From DASXQK01 sp963724385 (lineage in GTDB: Bacteria > Pseudomonadota > Alphaproteobacteria > Dongiales > Dongiaceae), in contig CAVRUJ010000001.1 in NCBI GenBank assembly GCA_963724385.1, positions 1,674,001-1,738,000 of the forward strand: a stretch of DNA of 64,000 bases, written 5' to 3'. The notes under the pieces were generated by a model. That model searched no databases, had not been told where the DNA came from, and was given only the letters and a program-made list of their open reading frames with translations. Below, piece by piece: positions 37,428 to 46,635 of this stretch (its first letter is position 1; each line of letters opens with the position of its first letter). The position numbers and the translations under genes were made by a program.

Positions 37428-38504
37428 ATGGGCGCTTCGGCGGAGAACGCTGCGGGAGCGGCAGGCGTGACGGCCGAGCCGGCGACCATCGCGCGGAACG
37501 GCGGCGGCGAGGGCGATGCCGCGGGCAGCATTCTCAGCGTGCGCGGCCTCGCCGTCGCCTATCGCCGGGGCGGCCGCGCGCTCAACGTCGTCAACGGCGT
37601 CTCCTTCGACGTGCGTCCGGGCGAGATCTTCGGCCTGGTGGGGGAGTCCGGCTCGGGCAAGAGCACGGTCATACGCTCGCTCATCCAGCTCCTGCCGGCC
37701 AATGCCGACATTGGCGGCGGCACCGTCGACTTCGCGGGCCGCGACCTGCTGCGGCTGCGGGAGCGGGAAATGCGGCAGGTCCGCGGCCGGGACATCGGCA
37801 TGGTGTTCCAGGATCCGCTCAACTCGCTCAACCCGGTCATGACCGTGGGCGCGCAGATCGGCGAAACCCTGCAGGGCGCCGAGGGCCCCAGCCAGTCCCG
37901 GCGCGAAAGGATCCTGGCGGCGATGCGGCTGGTCCACATTCCCGATCCCGAGCGTCTCTACGGTGCCTATCCTCATGAGCTTTCGGGGGGCTTGCGCCAG
38001 CGGGTGGCGATCGCCATCGCCCTCGTCGCTTCGCCCAAACTGCTGCTCGCCGATGAGCCGACGACCGCCCTCAACGTCACCATTCAAGATCAGATCCTGA
38101 AGCTGCTCATGGAGCTCAGCGGCCGGCTCGGCATGAGCGTGATCCTGGTGACCCACGACCTCGGGGTCGTCGCCCAGACCTGCCAGCGGGTCGCGGTGCT
38201 TTATGCAGGCCGCATCGTCGAGAGCGGGCCGGTGGAGCGCGTCTTCGCCAGGCCGGCACACCCCTACACCGCCGGGTTGCTGCAATCGATCCCGCGCGGG
38301 CCCGCAAGCGAGGGGCGGCTCCAGGGGATCGGGGGAACGCCGCCCAGCCTGGACAGCATTCCCGCCGGTTGTCCCTTCCATCCCCGTTGCGCCTTCGCCA
38401 TGGAGGCCTGCCGCACCGGCCGACCGCCGTTGGTGGCGCACGAGGCCAACCATTTGACCGCCTGCCTCAGGCACGGCGACGTGCCGGACTTCGCCCATGT
38501 CTGA
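37428..38504 (+). CDS. Peptide ABC transporter ATPase (DppD-like)
   Basis: 358 aa. Walker A GESGSGKST, Q-loop GMVFQDPLNSLNPVMTVG, signature LSGGLRQRV, Walker B LLLADEPTTALN, His switch VTHDLGVV. The C-terminal CPFHPRCAFAMEACRTGRPPLV is the oligopeptide-transporter extension with cysteines that can hold an Fe-S cluster in DppD. ATG 37428; a GTG at 37467 has a better ribosome site (GGGAGCGGCAGGC) and may be the true start. Overlaps the next ATPase by 8 nt. Confidence 0.93.
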   Translation: MGASAENAAGAAGVTAEPATIARNGGGEGDAAGSILSVRGLAVAYRRGGRALNVVNGVSFDVRPGEIFGLVGESGSGKSTVIRSLIQLLPANADIGGGTVDFAGRDLLRLREREMRQVRGRDIGMVFQDPLNSLNPVMTVGAQIGETLQGAEGPSQSRRERILAAMRLVHIPDPERLYGAYPHELSGGLRQRVAIAIALVASPKLLLADEPTTALNVTIQDQILKLLMELSGRLGMSVILVTHDLGVVAQTCQRVAVLYAGRIVESGPVERVFARPAHPYTAGLLQSIPRGPASEGRLQGIGGTPPSLDSIPAGCPFHPRCAFAMEACRTGRPPLVAHEANHLTACLRHGDVPDFAHV

Positions 38505-39540
38505 CGCGACGATGTCTGGCGCGACGAAGTCTGGCCCGATGCCGTTCAGCCGGCCCGGCCCGATCATCGAACTGGACGGCGTAGTCAAGGCCTATCCGCT
38601 CAACCGGCCGCTCGGCGCCATGCTGGCCTTTCAGCCGCGCCCGATGCTTCAGGCGGTAAGCGAGGTCTCGCTCGCCATCGAGACCGGCGAGACCTTCGGC
38701 CTGGTAGGTGAATCGGGCTGCGGCAAGAGCACGCTGGGGCGCCTGATCGTCGGCCTGGGCGCGCCCGACCGGGGCCGCATCACCTTCCGCGACAAGGACA
38801 TCTACCTCGGCAGCCGGCGTGAGCTTCGGGCCCTGCGCCGGCAGATCCAGATGGTATTCCAGGATCCATACGCATCCCTCAACCCGCGCATGACCATCGG
38901 CCAGGCGCTCGCCGAGCCTTTGCGGGTGCATCGCGTCGTGCCGGCCGGCGAGGTGGCGGCGGAGGTGGATCGGCTGCTGGCCCAGGTCGGGCTCTCGGCC
39001 GGTTATGTCCAGCGCTATCCATTCGAGCTTTCGGGCGGCCAGCGTCAGCGCGTCGCCATCGCGCGTGCGCTTTCGGTCCGCCCGGCGGTGCTGGTGGCCG
39101 ACGAGGCGGTCTCCGGTCTCGACGTATCGATCCAGGCCCAGGTGCTGAACCTGCTGGTGGAGCTCCGGGACCGCCTGGGATTGACCATGGTCTTCATCTC
39201 CCACGACTTGGGCGTGGTCGAATATCTCAGCACCCGCATCGCTGTCATGTATCTCGGCAGGATCCTCGAGTTAGGGCCCGCTTCGGCCGTGTTCCGCCGG
39301 GCGGGGCATCCCTATACCCAGGCCCTGATCCGGGCCATCCCGGCGCCGGACCCGGCCCGCAAGACCATGCGCGAGGCGGTGAGCGGCGACCTGCCGAGCC
39401 CGGTCAACCCGCCCAGCGGCTGCGTCTTTCGCACCCGCTGCCCCAAGGCCCAGGACATCTGCGCCACCATGCCGCCGCAGGTGACCCTCGGCCGCGGTCA
39501 TTGGGCGGCCTGCCATTTCGCCACCGCGCCGGAGCCGTAG
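38497..39540 (+). CDS. Peptide ABC transporter ATPase (DppF-like)
   Basis: 347 aa. Walker A GESGCGKST, Q-loop MVFQDPYASLNPRMTIG, signature LSGGQRQRV, Walker B VLVADEAVSGLD, His switch SHDLGVVEYL, and the terminal CVFRTRCPKAQDICATMPP cysteine extension. Compared with most DppF proteins, residues between the first strand and Walker A contain a short extra segment (NRPLGAMLAFQPRPML). It forms the ATPase heterodimer with the preceding gene product. Confidence 0.93.
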   Translation: MSDATMSGATKSGPMPFSRPGPIIELDGVVKAYPLNRPLGAMLAFQPRPMLQAVSEVSLAIETGETFGLVGESGCGKSTLGRLIVGLGAPDRGRITFRDKDIYLGSRRELRALRRQIQMVFQDPYASLNPRMTIGQALAEPLRVHRVVPAGEVAAEVDRLLAQVGLSAGYVQRYPFELSGGQRQRVAIARALSVRPAVLVADEAVSGLDVSIQAQVLNLLVELRDRLGLTMVFISHDLGVVEYLSTRIAVMYLGRILELGPASAVFRRAGHPYTQALIRAIPAPDPARKTMREAVSGDLPSPVNPPSGCVFRTRCPKAQDICATMPPQVTLGRGHWAACHFATAPEP

Positions 39541-39601
39541 CGGGCCCTCCACGCCGGCAATTCATCGCATTAAACGGCCATCGCAACGAAGGGATCGAAG
39601 A

Positions 39602-40399
39602 ATGAAGGTCTATATCAGCGCCGACATCGAAGGGGTCGCCGGCATCTCCCATTGGGACGAGGCCCGCAAGGAGCATGCGACGTATCAGGAATTCCGCGCC
39701 GCGATGACCGAGGAGGTGGTGGCCGCCTGCGATGGCGCGATCGCCGCCGGCGCCAAGGAAATCCTGATGAAGGACGCCCATGCGACGGGGCGCAACATCA
39801 TGGCCGGGCGCCTGCCCGCTTCGGCCAGGCTGATCCGGGGCTGGAGCGGCCATCCCCTGGCCATGGTCCAGGAGCTGGACAGGAGCTTCGATGCGCTGGT
39901 CCTGATCGGCTATCACTCGAAGGCAGGGACCCAGGACAATCCGCTCGCCCATACCTTGACCTTGCAGATCGCGGGCCTGCGACTGAACGGCGAACTCTGC
40001 TCGGAGTTCCGCCTGCACAGCTATGCCGCTGCGCTCTATGGCGTGCCGGTGGTCTTCATCTCCGGCGACAAGGGAATCTGCGGCGAGGCTTCCGAGCTGA
40101 TCCGATCCATCCGCACGGCACCGGTCAGCGAGGGCCGCGGCGCTTCGACCATCAGCGTGCCTCCCGCCGTCTCCCAGCGCATGATCCGCGAGGGCGTGGG
40201 CGAAGCCCTCAAGGGCGATCTCGCCCGCTGCAGGGTAGAGCTGCCGAAGCACTTCGTGCTCGAGATCACCTTCACCAATCCCATCGACGCCTATCGCAAG
40301 GCCTGGTATCCGGGCGCCAGCCAGAGCGGCCCGCAGACCGTGCGCTTTGAGGGCGCGGACTATTTCGAAGTGCTGCGGGCCATCCGATTCATCATGTAA
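39602..40399 (+). CDS. M55-family D-aminopeptidase (DppA-type)
   Basis: 265 aa. KVYISADIEGVAGISHWDE carries the conserved D8-x-E10 zinc ligands; H60 (KDAHATGRN) and H105 (GYHSKAG) are further ligands or catalytic residues, and ELCSE near 131-135 supplies the acidic residue. The family forms self-compartmentalising decamers that cleave D-amino acids from the N-terminus of peptides such as D-Ala-D-Ala. ATG 39602 follows GGGATCGAAGA. Its place right after the importer genes mirrors Bacillus dppABCDE, in which dppA is also an M55 enzyme, and supports import of D-residue peptides. Confidence 0.92.
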   Translation: MKVYISADIEGVAGISHWDEARKEHATYQEFRAAMTEEVVAACDGAIAAGAKEILMKDAHATGRNIMAGRLPASARLIRGWSGHPLAMVQELDRSFDALVLIGYHSKAGTQDNPLAHTLTLQIAGLRLNGELCSEFRLHSYAAALYGVPVVFISGDKGICGEASELIRSIRTAPVSEGRGASTISVPPAVSQRMIREGVGEALKGDLARCRVELPKHFVLEITFTNPIDAYRKAWYPGASQSGPQTVRFEGADYFEVLRAIRFIM

Positions 40400-40456
40400 G
40401 GGGAGGCCACGCAATCGGCACACTCGGAGGGACGAGACAAGACAGGAGCCAGGATC

Positions 40457-41404
40457 ATGGCGGCAACGAAATCGCGCCGGCCCGCAACGGCAATGGTAAA
40501 GGTCGATGGCTACAACATAGTCACCTACAGCTACGGCGAAGGCGAGGAGGTGCTGCTTTGCCTCAACGGCGGCCCGGGCCTGGCTTGCGACTACCTGCGC
40601 GATGCGCTCTCGCAGGTGGTTGAGCATGGCTACCGCGTGGTCGCCTACGATCAGCTGGGTTGCGGCCGGTCGGACAAGCCGAAGGACAAGCGGCTGTGGA
40701 CCATCGCCCGCTATGCCCGCGAAGTGGAAAAGGTGCGCAAGGCGCTCGGCCTCGGCAAGGTTCATCTCCTCGGCCACTCCTGGGGCGGCTGGCTCGGCAT
40801 CGAATACGCCATCACCCACAACCACGCGATCAAGACCTGCATCCTCGCCAGCACCTGCGGCGACATGCCTCACCTGATCGCGGAGCTCAATCGCCTGCGC
40901 GATGCGCTGGGCAGCGAGACGGTCGCGATGATGCTCCAGCATGAAGCGGCGGGCACTCTCGATCATCCCGAATATCAGGCGGCGATCACGATCCTCAACT
41001 ATCGCCATGTCTGCCGGCTGCAAGAATGGCCGGCTCCAGTGCAGCGATCCCTGAAAAACTGGAATATGGACGTGTATGGCGCCATGCAGGGGCCGAACGA
41101 GTTCCTCTACACGGGCAGCCTGAAGGACTGGAACCGCATCTCGGACATGCATCGGATCACCCAGCCCTGCCTGATCACGGTGGGCATGCATGACGAGCTG
41201 ACGCCGGCCTGCGCCATGCGCATGCGCCAGGCCCTGCCCGACGCGGAACTGGCCATATTCAAGAACAGCTCCCATCTCGCCCATTGGGAAGAGAAGGAGA
41301 AGTATCTTCAGGTGTTGCTGGACTTCCTTGGCAGCCACCGGGGCGAGCCGGCAAAGCGGCAAGGCCGGCGCGCCGGGGCGGGTAGGAGGGCCGACGGGAC
41401 CTGA
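40457..41404 (+). CDS. Proline iminopeptidase-like alpha/beta hydrolase (S33)
   Basis: 315 aa. NGGPG near 37-41 is the oxyanion-hole motif of Pip-type enzymes, GHSWGG holds nucleophile S108, GMHDE the Asp at 246, and SSHLAHWEE the His at 273. E-rich HWEE is typical for recognition of the peptide N-terminus. The enzyme would release N-terminal Pro or other residues from short peptides. The basic tail after about residue 295 is disordered. ATG 40457; it closes the peptide operon. Confidence 0.88.
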   Translation: MAATKSRRPATAMVKVDGYNIVTYSYGEGEEVLLCLNGGPGLACDYLRDALSQVVEHGYRVVAYDQLGCGRSDKPKDKRLWTIARYAREVEKVRKALGLGKVHLLGHSWGGWLGIEYAITHNHAIKTCILASTCGDMPHLIAELNRLRDALGSETVAMMLQHEAAGTLDHPEYQAAITILNYRHVCRLQEWPAPVQRSLKNWNMDVYGAMQGPNEFLYTGSLKDWNRISDMHRITQPCLITVGMHDELTPACAMRMRQALPDAELAIFKNSSHLAHWEEKEKYLQVLLDFLGSHRGEPAKRQGRRAGAGRRADGT

Positions 41405-41693
41405 CCCGCACGGGGCAAGCTATCCGCGCTGTACCCCGTCAGGGAGCCGCCTTCGGCCCGCTTTCTCGTGGATCGCCGCCACGCGCGAGCAACGACATCG
41501 CAACCCTTGTGAGAAATTCGGGCTAGTTCCGGTGGAAATACTTGCCGGGCTGTCGAGCGATTTTGGGCCCTGTCGCCGTTGTTTGCGCCTCCATCGGACC
41601 GATGCCAGAATGCCCGAGGAAACGGAGCGGGTGTCTGGAACCGCTTGACCCAGCGTTGACCCCTGCCTCCTTCCGTCGACCGGAGCCAGAAGG

Positions 41694-43619
41694 ATGGATC
41701 GACCAAGCATGGCGCCTGCCTCGATCCTCGAGGGCCGTCCGCCGTCCGGGCGGGCTGATCAGGATCACGCGCAGACGCTGCAGCACCTCCACAAGTCCGA
41801 CCTGCCGCTGAAATCCGAGGCGGCGCAGCGGGCGTTCTTCGAGCGCAGCCTGGAGCGGGCGCTGGCGGCCGAAGCCAAGGCCGGCCTGGCCGAGCGCTGG
41901 TTCCGGATCGCCGGCGCGATCCTCTGCGTCCGCTTTGCCGGTGAAGCGCTGATCGAATCCCTGACCCCGGCGCTGGGCCATCTGGCCATCCCCGCGGCGG
42001 CCAAGGCCGACGGCGTTTTCCACGTCTTCGATACCGAATCTACCGGCATCGAGATGGTGCCGCCGATCTGCTCCAGGGATCACCTGACCGGCCGAGGCGA
42101 CATCTGGAGCCTGCAGAGCCGGCGGTTCCGCAGCGCCTTCCTGGGCGCCGAGACCGCCGTCGCCTTGATGGACGTCGAGACCGCGACCGCGGTGTTCTGG
42201 ATCCAGTCGGCCGAGGGCCTGCCTTATTGGGCCAAGGCCTCGCCGATGCGAAACCTGCTGCACTGGTGGATGGAGAGGCGCGGCTGCCAGCTGGTGCATG
42301 GCGCCGCGGTCGGCCTCGACGGCGAGGGCTTGCTGATCACGGGCCCGGGCGGTCTCGGCAAATCGACGACGGCGCTCGCCTGCCTCAACGCCGGGCTGCA
42401 GTACCTCGCCGACGACTTCCTTGTCGTCGAACCGGGCGATCCCGCCCGGGCCCACAGCCTCTACAGCACCGGAAAGCTGGACTGGGCCCAGATGAGCCGC
42501 TTTCCGCGCTTCGCCGGGCTCGCCCGGAATCACGGCAGCCCGCTGGGCGACAAGGCGGTGCTGTATCTTCACCCGGCCTTCGAGGATCGGCTCGTGCGAT
42601 CCCTCGACCTGAAAGCGATCCTGATGCCGCGCATCGTCGCCCGGCCGGAGAGCGGGCTCGTGCCCGTTTCGCGCGCCATGCTCGAGCGCGCCGCCAGCTT
42701 TTCGACGATCACCTTGCTGCCCCACGCCAGCGCCAACACGATGGCGTTCATCGAGCGTCTGGCCGCGAGCCTGCCCGGCCTCGCCCTGGAGCTTGGCTCC
42801 GACATCGCCGCCGTCCCTGCCACGGTCGAGAGCTTGCTGCGCCGGCCGGCAGCCCAGATCGCCGCGTTGGCACGCGCGGCGCCGGCCGATCGGCGCAAGG
42901 ACCTTCCGCTGGTGAGCGTCATTGTCCCGGTCCGAAACGGCGCCTCGTTCCTGCCCGAGGCGATGGCAAGCATCGCGGCGCAGAACTACCCCGCCCTCGA
43001 GATCATCGTGGTCGACGATGGCTCGACGGACGACATTGGCCGCGTGCTCGCTGGGCTTGCGGGCCCGATCAAGTATGTCCGTCAGGAGCCGTCGGGGCCC
43101 GCCGCGGCGCGCAACCGCGGCATCCGCGAGGCGAAGGGCGAACTCATCGCCTTTCTCGATGTCGACGACCTCTGGCCCAAGGGCGATCTCGGCCTGATGG
43201 TCGACGCGATCCTCGGCGACGGCGCGCCCGATGTCGTCCAGGGCTATGCCCAGATCATGCGCCTGATGCCCGACAGCGGCGAATACGAGTTCATCGGCAG
43301 CCCGCTGGAAGTGTTCCAGGATTATCTGGGCGGCGCGCTCTATCGGCGCTCGGCCTTCGACAAGGTGGGGCTCCTGGACGAGAGCCTGATCCAATGCGAG
43401 GACGTGGAGTGGTTCTACCGGGCGCGGTACGGCGGGCTCGTGGTCGAGCGCCTGCAGCAGATCTCCCTTTTCGTGCGCCGGCATGCCGAGAACATGACCA
43501 AGACCGGCTCGCAGCGGCAATACTCCATGCAGGCGTTGAAGAAGATCATGGCGCACAAGCGCCAGCGCGCCGCGCGGTCCTCGATGGAGGCCGGCGAGGC
43601 GAAGCGGAGCGGGCCGTGA
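41694..43619 (+). CDS. HPr-kinase-like / GT2 glycosyltransferase fusion
   Basis: 641 aa in two parts. Residues about 40-395 resemble the HprK C-terminal kinase-like proteins found in peptide- and glycan-modification loci: a helical lead (LKSEAAQRAFFERSLERAL), CQLVHGAAVGLDGEGLLITGPGGLGKSTTALACL with the P-loop at 217-225, and LADDFLVVE. Residues about 400-620 are a GT2 (GT-A) domain: VSVIVPVRNGASF, VVDDGSTDD near 438, AARNRGIREAKGELIAFLDVDDLWPKGD with the DxD-type site near 486-491, and a CEDVEWFYRARYGG acceptor-helix. Joining a kinase-like P-loop domain and a GT in one chain suggests coupled sugar transfer and phosphorylation; this is inference. ATG 41694; GGAG nine bases upstream. Confidence 0.85.
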   Translation: MDRPSMAPASILEGRPPSGRADQDHAQTLQHLHKSDLPLKSEAAQRAFFERSLERALAAEAKAGLAERWFRIAGAILCVRFAGEALIESLTPALGHLAIPAAAKADGVFHVFDTESTGIEMVPPICSRDHLTGRGDIWSLQSRRFRSAFLGAETAVALMDVETATAVFWIQSAEGLPYWAKASPMRNLLHWWMERRGCQLVHGAAVGLDGEGLLITGPGGLGKSTTALACLNAGLQYLADDFLVVEPGDPARAHSLYSTGKLDWAQMSRFPRFAGLARNHGSPLGDKAVLYLHPAFEDRLVRSLDLKAILMPRIVARPESGLVPVSRAMLERAASFSTITLLPHASANTMAFIERLAASLPGLALELGSDIAAVPATVESLLRRPAAQIAALARAAPADRRKDLPLVSVIVPVRNGASFLPEAMASIAAQNYPALEIIVVDDGSTDDIGRVLAGLAGPIKYVRQEPSGPAAARNRGIREAKGELIAFLDVDDLWPKGDLGLMVDAILGDGAPDVVQGYAQIMRLMPDSGEYEFIGSPLEVFQDYLGGALYRRSAFDKVGLLDESLIQCEDVEWFYRARYGGLVVERLQQISLFVRRHAENMTKTGSQRQYSMQALKKIMAHKRQRAARSSMEAGEAKRSGP

Positions 43620-44380
43620 CGAGTGCCGGTTTCCCTCGGCGCTCGGGCGAAGCGCCGGCGGCCGGCAAAGCCGAGGTCGCCGCGGTGCCCGAGACCAGCG
43701 TCATCATCCCGGTGCGCAATGGCGCGCGCTTCGTCGCCGAGGCGGTCCGCTCCGTCCTGGCGCAGCTCGAGCCCGGCGACGAGATCCTGGCCGTCGACGA
43801 CATGTCGACGGACGAGACGCGCCGCGTGCTCGCCGCCATCGCTCATCCCGCCCTGAAGGTGCTTGCCGGCAGCGGACGCGGGGTCGCGGCGGCACGCAAC
43901 CTCGGCCTCGCGGCAGCGCGCGGCGCCTTCATCGCGTTCCTCGACCATGACGACATCTGGCCGGCGGGTCGGCATCGGGCACTGATCGGCATGCTGAAGC
44001 AGGAAGACGGCCTCGATGCGGTGTTCGGGCGCGCCTTGCGCCGCTACGAGCCAGAAGCGCGGACCACCGCGGAGGCGTTGGTGGAGGGGCATTACGCCTG
44101 CTGGCTCGTCGGCTCGGGGCTCTACCGGCGCCGCCTGGTCGAGCGCATCGGCGGGTTTGCCGAGGACATGGCGATGGGCGAGGACGTTGATTTCTATGCC
44201 CGGATGTCGGAAGCAGGCCTGCAGCTTGGCCTTAGCGACCTCGATGGCCTCATAATCCGGCGTCACGATTTGAATATGACCAACGACCGCAGCCAGGCCG
44301 TTCCCTGGCGCCTGGAGGTGCTGCGCCGGAAGCTCGCCCGAGTCAGGGCCGCCTCGGCCAGCCGACAGCGCCGGGACTGA
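43616..44380 (+). CDS. GT2 glycosyltransferase
   Basis: 254 aa from GTG 43616, overlapping the fusion gene by 4 nt. TSVIIPVRNGARFVAEAV, VDDMSTDETRRV, GVAAARNLGLAAARGAFIAFLDHDDIWPAGRH and MGEDVDFYARMSEAG are the GT-A fold, DxD site (DHDD) and acidic catalytic helix. It is a paralogue of the GT half of the preceding gene, so the pair may have arisen by duplication with loss or gain of the kinase part. Acceptor and donor unknown. Confidence 0.88.
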   Translation: MTSAGFPRRSGEAPAAGKAEVAAVPETSVIIPVRNGARFVAEAVRSVLAQLEPGDEILAVDDMSTDETRRVLAAIAHPALKVLAGSGRGVAAARNLGLAAARGAFIAFLDHDDIWPAGRHRALIGMLKQEDGLDAVFGRALRRYEPEARTTAEALVEGHYACWLVGSGLYRRRLVERIGGFAEDMAMGEDVDFYARMSEAGLQLGLSDLDGLIIRRHDLNMTNDRSQAVPWRLEVLRRKLARVRAASASRQRRD

Positions 44381-44384
44381 CGGC

Positions 44385-45296
44385 ATGGCCTTGCAAGCCA
44401 TGCGACGCGCCGTTGCGGCTCTGGAACGCGGCAGTCGTGATCCCGACAGACGTGAGGCCGGGCTCCGGCCACGACTTGCCGTCTGCCGCCACTATGCAAG
44501 GGCGCTTTATCGCCGCACGGTAAACCAGCTATGGAGTTTGATGAGGCGAAACGCCTACGCCATCAAGGGCCCGCTCGTGCGTTGCGGCCAGCTGGTCAAT
44601 TCGTATCGAAGCGAGGGCGGAAGCGGCGCTGCTGCGTCGGAATCAATCGATCTCGGCGCGGTTCCCTACAAGGTGCTGGTGAGCCTGGAGAAACACGCGG
44701 ACCGCCGAAACAGAGCCCAAGCACAGTTCGCACGGCTCGCGCTCGACGTCGCATGGAAGATCCCCGTCAAACTCGAGAACATTCCCTGGGCAGCCTTGCC
44801 TTCCATCTATGCCGGCATGCCGTCGAATGCTTCGCATGCGATGACCTTTCTCGAAATCTTCGACGCTGTGGAGCGCGCGAATGCGTCGTCTTTCATTCAT
44901 TTCGAGGATGACGTCGTCTTTCACCCGCGCTTCGCGACCCTGCTGCCTCGGCTTCGAGTGCCCCGCGACTGGAAGTTCATCTACCTGGGAGGAAGGAACA
45001 ACGGCAAGCGATCGGCCTCCACCCCGGGCCTCCTGCGCTCGGACTTCATCAGCGACCTCCACGCGGTCATCATTCGCTCGGACATGATTCCGGCCATGAG
45101 AAAGACGCTCCTGGACCACAGCATCGATTCGTACAATGTGGATTTCAGGATTGCGACCCTGCACGCGACGCACCCCGCCTATCTCTGCCGACCCAACCTC
45201 GCATGGCAATCGGCCCATTCGAACGACGACGGCCGCTGGCAGCCCTACTGCAACTACTACGCCAACGGGGCCGTGCGCATAGGAGAAGGAGACTAG
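44385..45296 (+). CDS. GT25-like glycosyltransferase
   Basis: 303 aa from ATG 44385; an alternative ATG at 44541 has the better ribosome site (GGAGTTTG) and would give 251 aa, starting closer to the domain. VLVSLEKHADRRNRAQAQF, GMPSNASHAMTFLEIFDAVERANASSFIHFEDDVVFHPRF (EDD metal site near 172-176), and DWKFIYLGGRNNG follow the GT25/LgtB-type pattern of LPS galactosyltransferases, in which a R-x-x short motif of acceptor choice is variable. Adjacent to GT2 genes. Confidence 0.7.
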   Translation: MALQAMRRAVAALERGSRDPDRREAGLRPRLAVCRHYARALYRRTVNQLWSLMRRNAYAIKGPLVRCGQLVNSYRSEGGSGAAASESIDLGAVPYKVLVSLEKHADRRNRAQAQFARLALDVAWKIPVKLENIPWAALPSIYAGMPSNASHAMTFLEIFDAVERANASSFIHFEDDVVFHPRFATLLPRLRVPRDWKFIYLGGRNNGKRSASTPGLLRSDFISDLHAVIIRSDMIPAMRKTLLDHSIDSYNVDFRIATLHATHPAYLCRPNLAWQSAHSNDDGRWQPYCNYYANGAVRIGEGD

Positions 45297-45470
45297 GGCA
45301 TGTGCCCATAGATCCGGCTCAATCTTCGCTGCGCTCCGAAAGCGACCGAATGCCGCGCAACATCGGAAGCAGACGATGAGTGCCACGAAATCATCAATCC
45401 CGTTGAACCGCGGTAGACTAGCCGCGACACTCTTGAAAGCGTGGCGGACTAGCAACGATCGGGACGAATA

Positions 45471-46433
45471 TTGAGGCAGCGATACGTCGTTTCCACACGC
45501 AGGACCGGACTGGGAGACCGCCTCGTCTCTCTCACGGCGGCGTGGCGGTTGGCCCGGAGCACGGGGCGGACCTTGGTGGCCGACTGGCGTTTCAGCGCCT
45601 ATTCGCCCGACGCCGAGGCAAATCTATACGCCCTCTGTTTCGAGCAACCGCCCCAGCTGGCGGGAGTCCCGTTCGTTGGCGACGATACTGTGGCCGAGCT
45701 GGGCCTGCCCGGTAAGCCGAAGCGAACGCTGCTGGAGGCAGTTCGCCACCGGCTCACGGGGTGCCAACGGCTTTCTCCTGCAGCCGCACTCATCGCGATC
45801 CACGAGGGTCGCGATGCGGCAGGCCGGGCAATATTGCTTGACGGCTGCATCCCCGACGGGTCCATGCCCGTGGAGGAAGGATGCAGGTTCCTGTCTGCGC
45901 TCCAACCCCTGCCTCCTATAGCCGAGTCGATCAGCTCGTTCCGTGCCTCCCTCGGCGAAGGCCCCATCATCGGTCTGCATGTCCGCCATGGGAACGGCGG
46001 CAACATAATGGGGCATGCGCCTTACTGGGCGACTTTCGCCTCCGCACTGGACCGATGCGTTCGGGCCGTGGAGGCGGCTCGAAGGCTCCTGGACCGCCCG
46101 GCTGTTGTCCTGCTATGCACCGACAGTCAAGAAGTTGAGCGTGCTCTCGCGGGGCTTGTCCCGCGTCTTGTGTCGAGGCCCAAGGTTTTCAGATATCCGG
46201 GGGAAGGCGAGCTGCATCGATGGCGTTTCGCGGGTCTTACCCTTGCCGACGCCTTGACCGAGATGTTCCTCCTCGCTCAATCCGACATCCTCATACGCTA
46301 TCCGCCGGCCAGCTACTTTTCGTTCTTCGGCGCGGTGATGAAGCGCCGACACGCGAACGAGCCGCGACGGCTGGATGAATTGCAGAAGCCCTGGGATTCC
46401 AGCGACCCGCTCTCGCCCGCGCTGCTGCACTGA
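45471..46433 (+). CDS. NodZ-like (GT23-related) glycosyltransferase
   Basis: 320 aa from TTG 45471 with GGGACGA upstream. RYVVSTRRTGLGDRLVSLTAAWRLARSTGRTLVADWRFSAYSP is the GDP-binding-protein-like start seen in NodZ; GLHVRHGNGGNIM near 168-180 holds the H-x-R-x-G core of alpha-1,6-fucosyltransferases; LCTDSQEVERAL and ALTEMFLLAQSDILIRYPPASYFSFFGAV match the C-terminal nucleotide-site region. It probably transfers a GDP-sugar such as fucose onto a glycan. No nod genes are near, so it belongs to the local surface-glycan set rather than to nodulation. Confidence 0.75.
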   Translation: MRQRYVVSTRRTGLGDRLVSLTAAWRLARSTGRTLVADWRFSAYSPDAEANLYALCFEQPPQLAGVPFVGDDTVAELGLPGKPKRTLLEAVRHRLTGCQRLSPAAALIAIHEGRDAAGRAILLDGCIPDGSMPVEEGCRFLSALQPLPPIAESISSFRASLGEGPIIGLHVRHGNGGNIMGHAPYWATFASALDRCVRAVEAARRLLDRPAVVLLCTDSQEVERALAGLVPRLVSRPKVFRYPGEGELHRWRFAGLTLADALTEMFLLAQSDILIRYPPASYFSFFGAVMKRRHANEPRRLDELQKPWDSSDPLSPALLH

Positions 46434-46566
46434 CCTCTTGGGGTCAATTCTTGCGAAGTGACGACGCCTTGGATGTGAGCTTCGAGGCCCGCAAAGGCCG
46501 CTTGCCGCCCCATGGCGGACACCGTCCTTGACGCAGTTCGGGACCGCTAAGTTTCAGGAAGCGACA

Positions 46567-46580
46567 TTGATTCACGTCAA
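46567..46580 (+). promoter_or_regulatory. FixK/FNR anaerobox with class II geometry
   Basis: TTGATTCACGTCAA matches TTGAT-N4-RTCAA. Its centre (46573.5) lies 41.5 nt before the start expected from a -10 element TTAATG at 46603-46608, the classical class II FNR spacing. The membrane-protein gene starts 55 nt after the box. This is the best supported regulatory site in the window. Confidence 0.7.
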
Positions 46581-46635
46581 AGCCGACAGCGGCAATTTCT
46601 GCTTAATGACCCGGACACCGAAGCAGGAGGCGTGA

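Noticed and set aside
41523..43556. 677-aa minus-strand frame opposite the kinase-GT fusion
   Set aside because: Shadow frame with typical antisense composition (Arg, His, Gly, Gln) and no ribosome site or domain.
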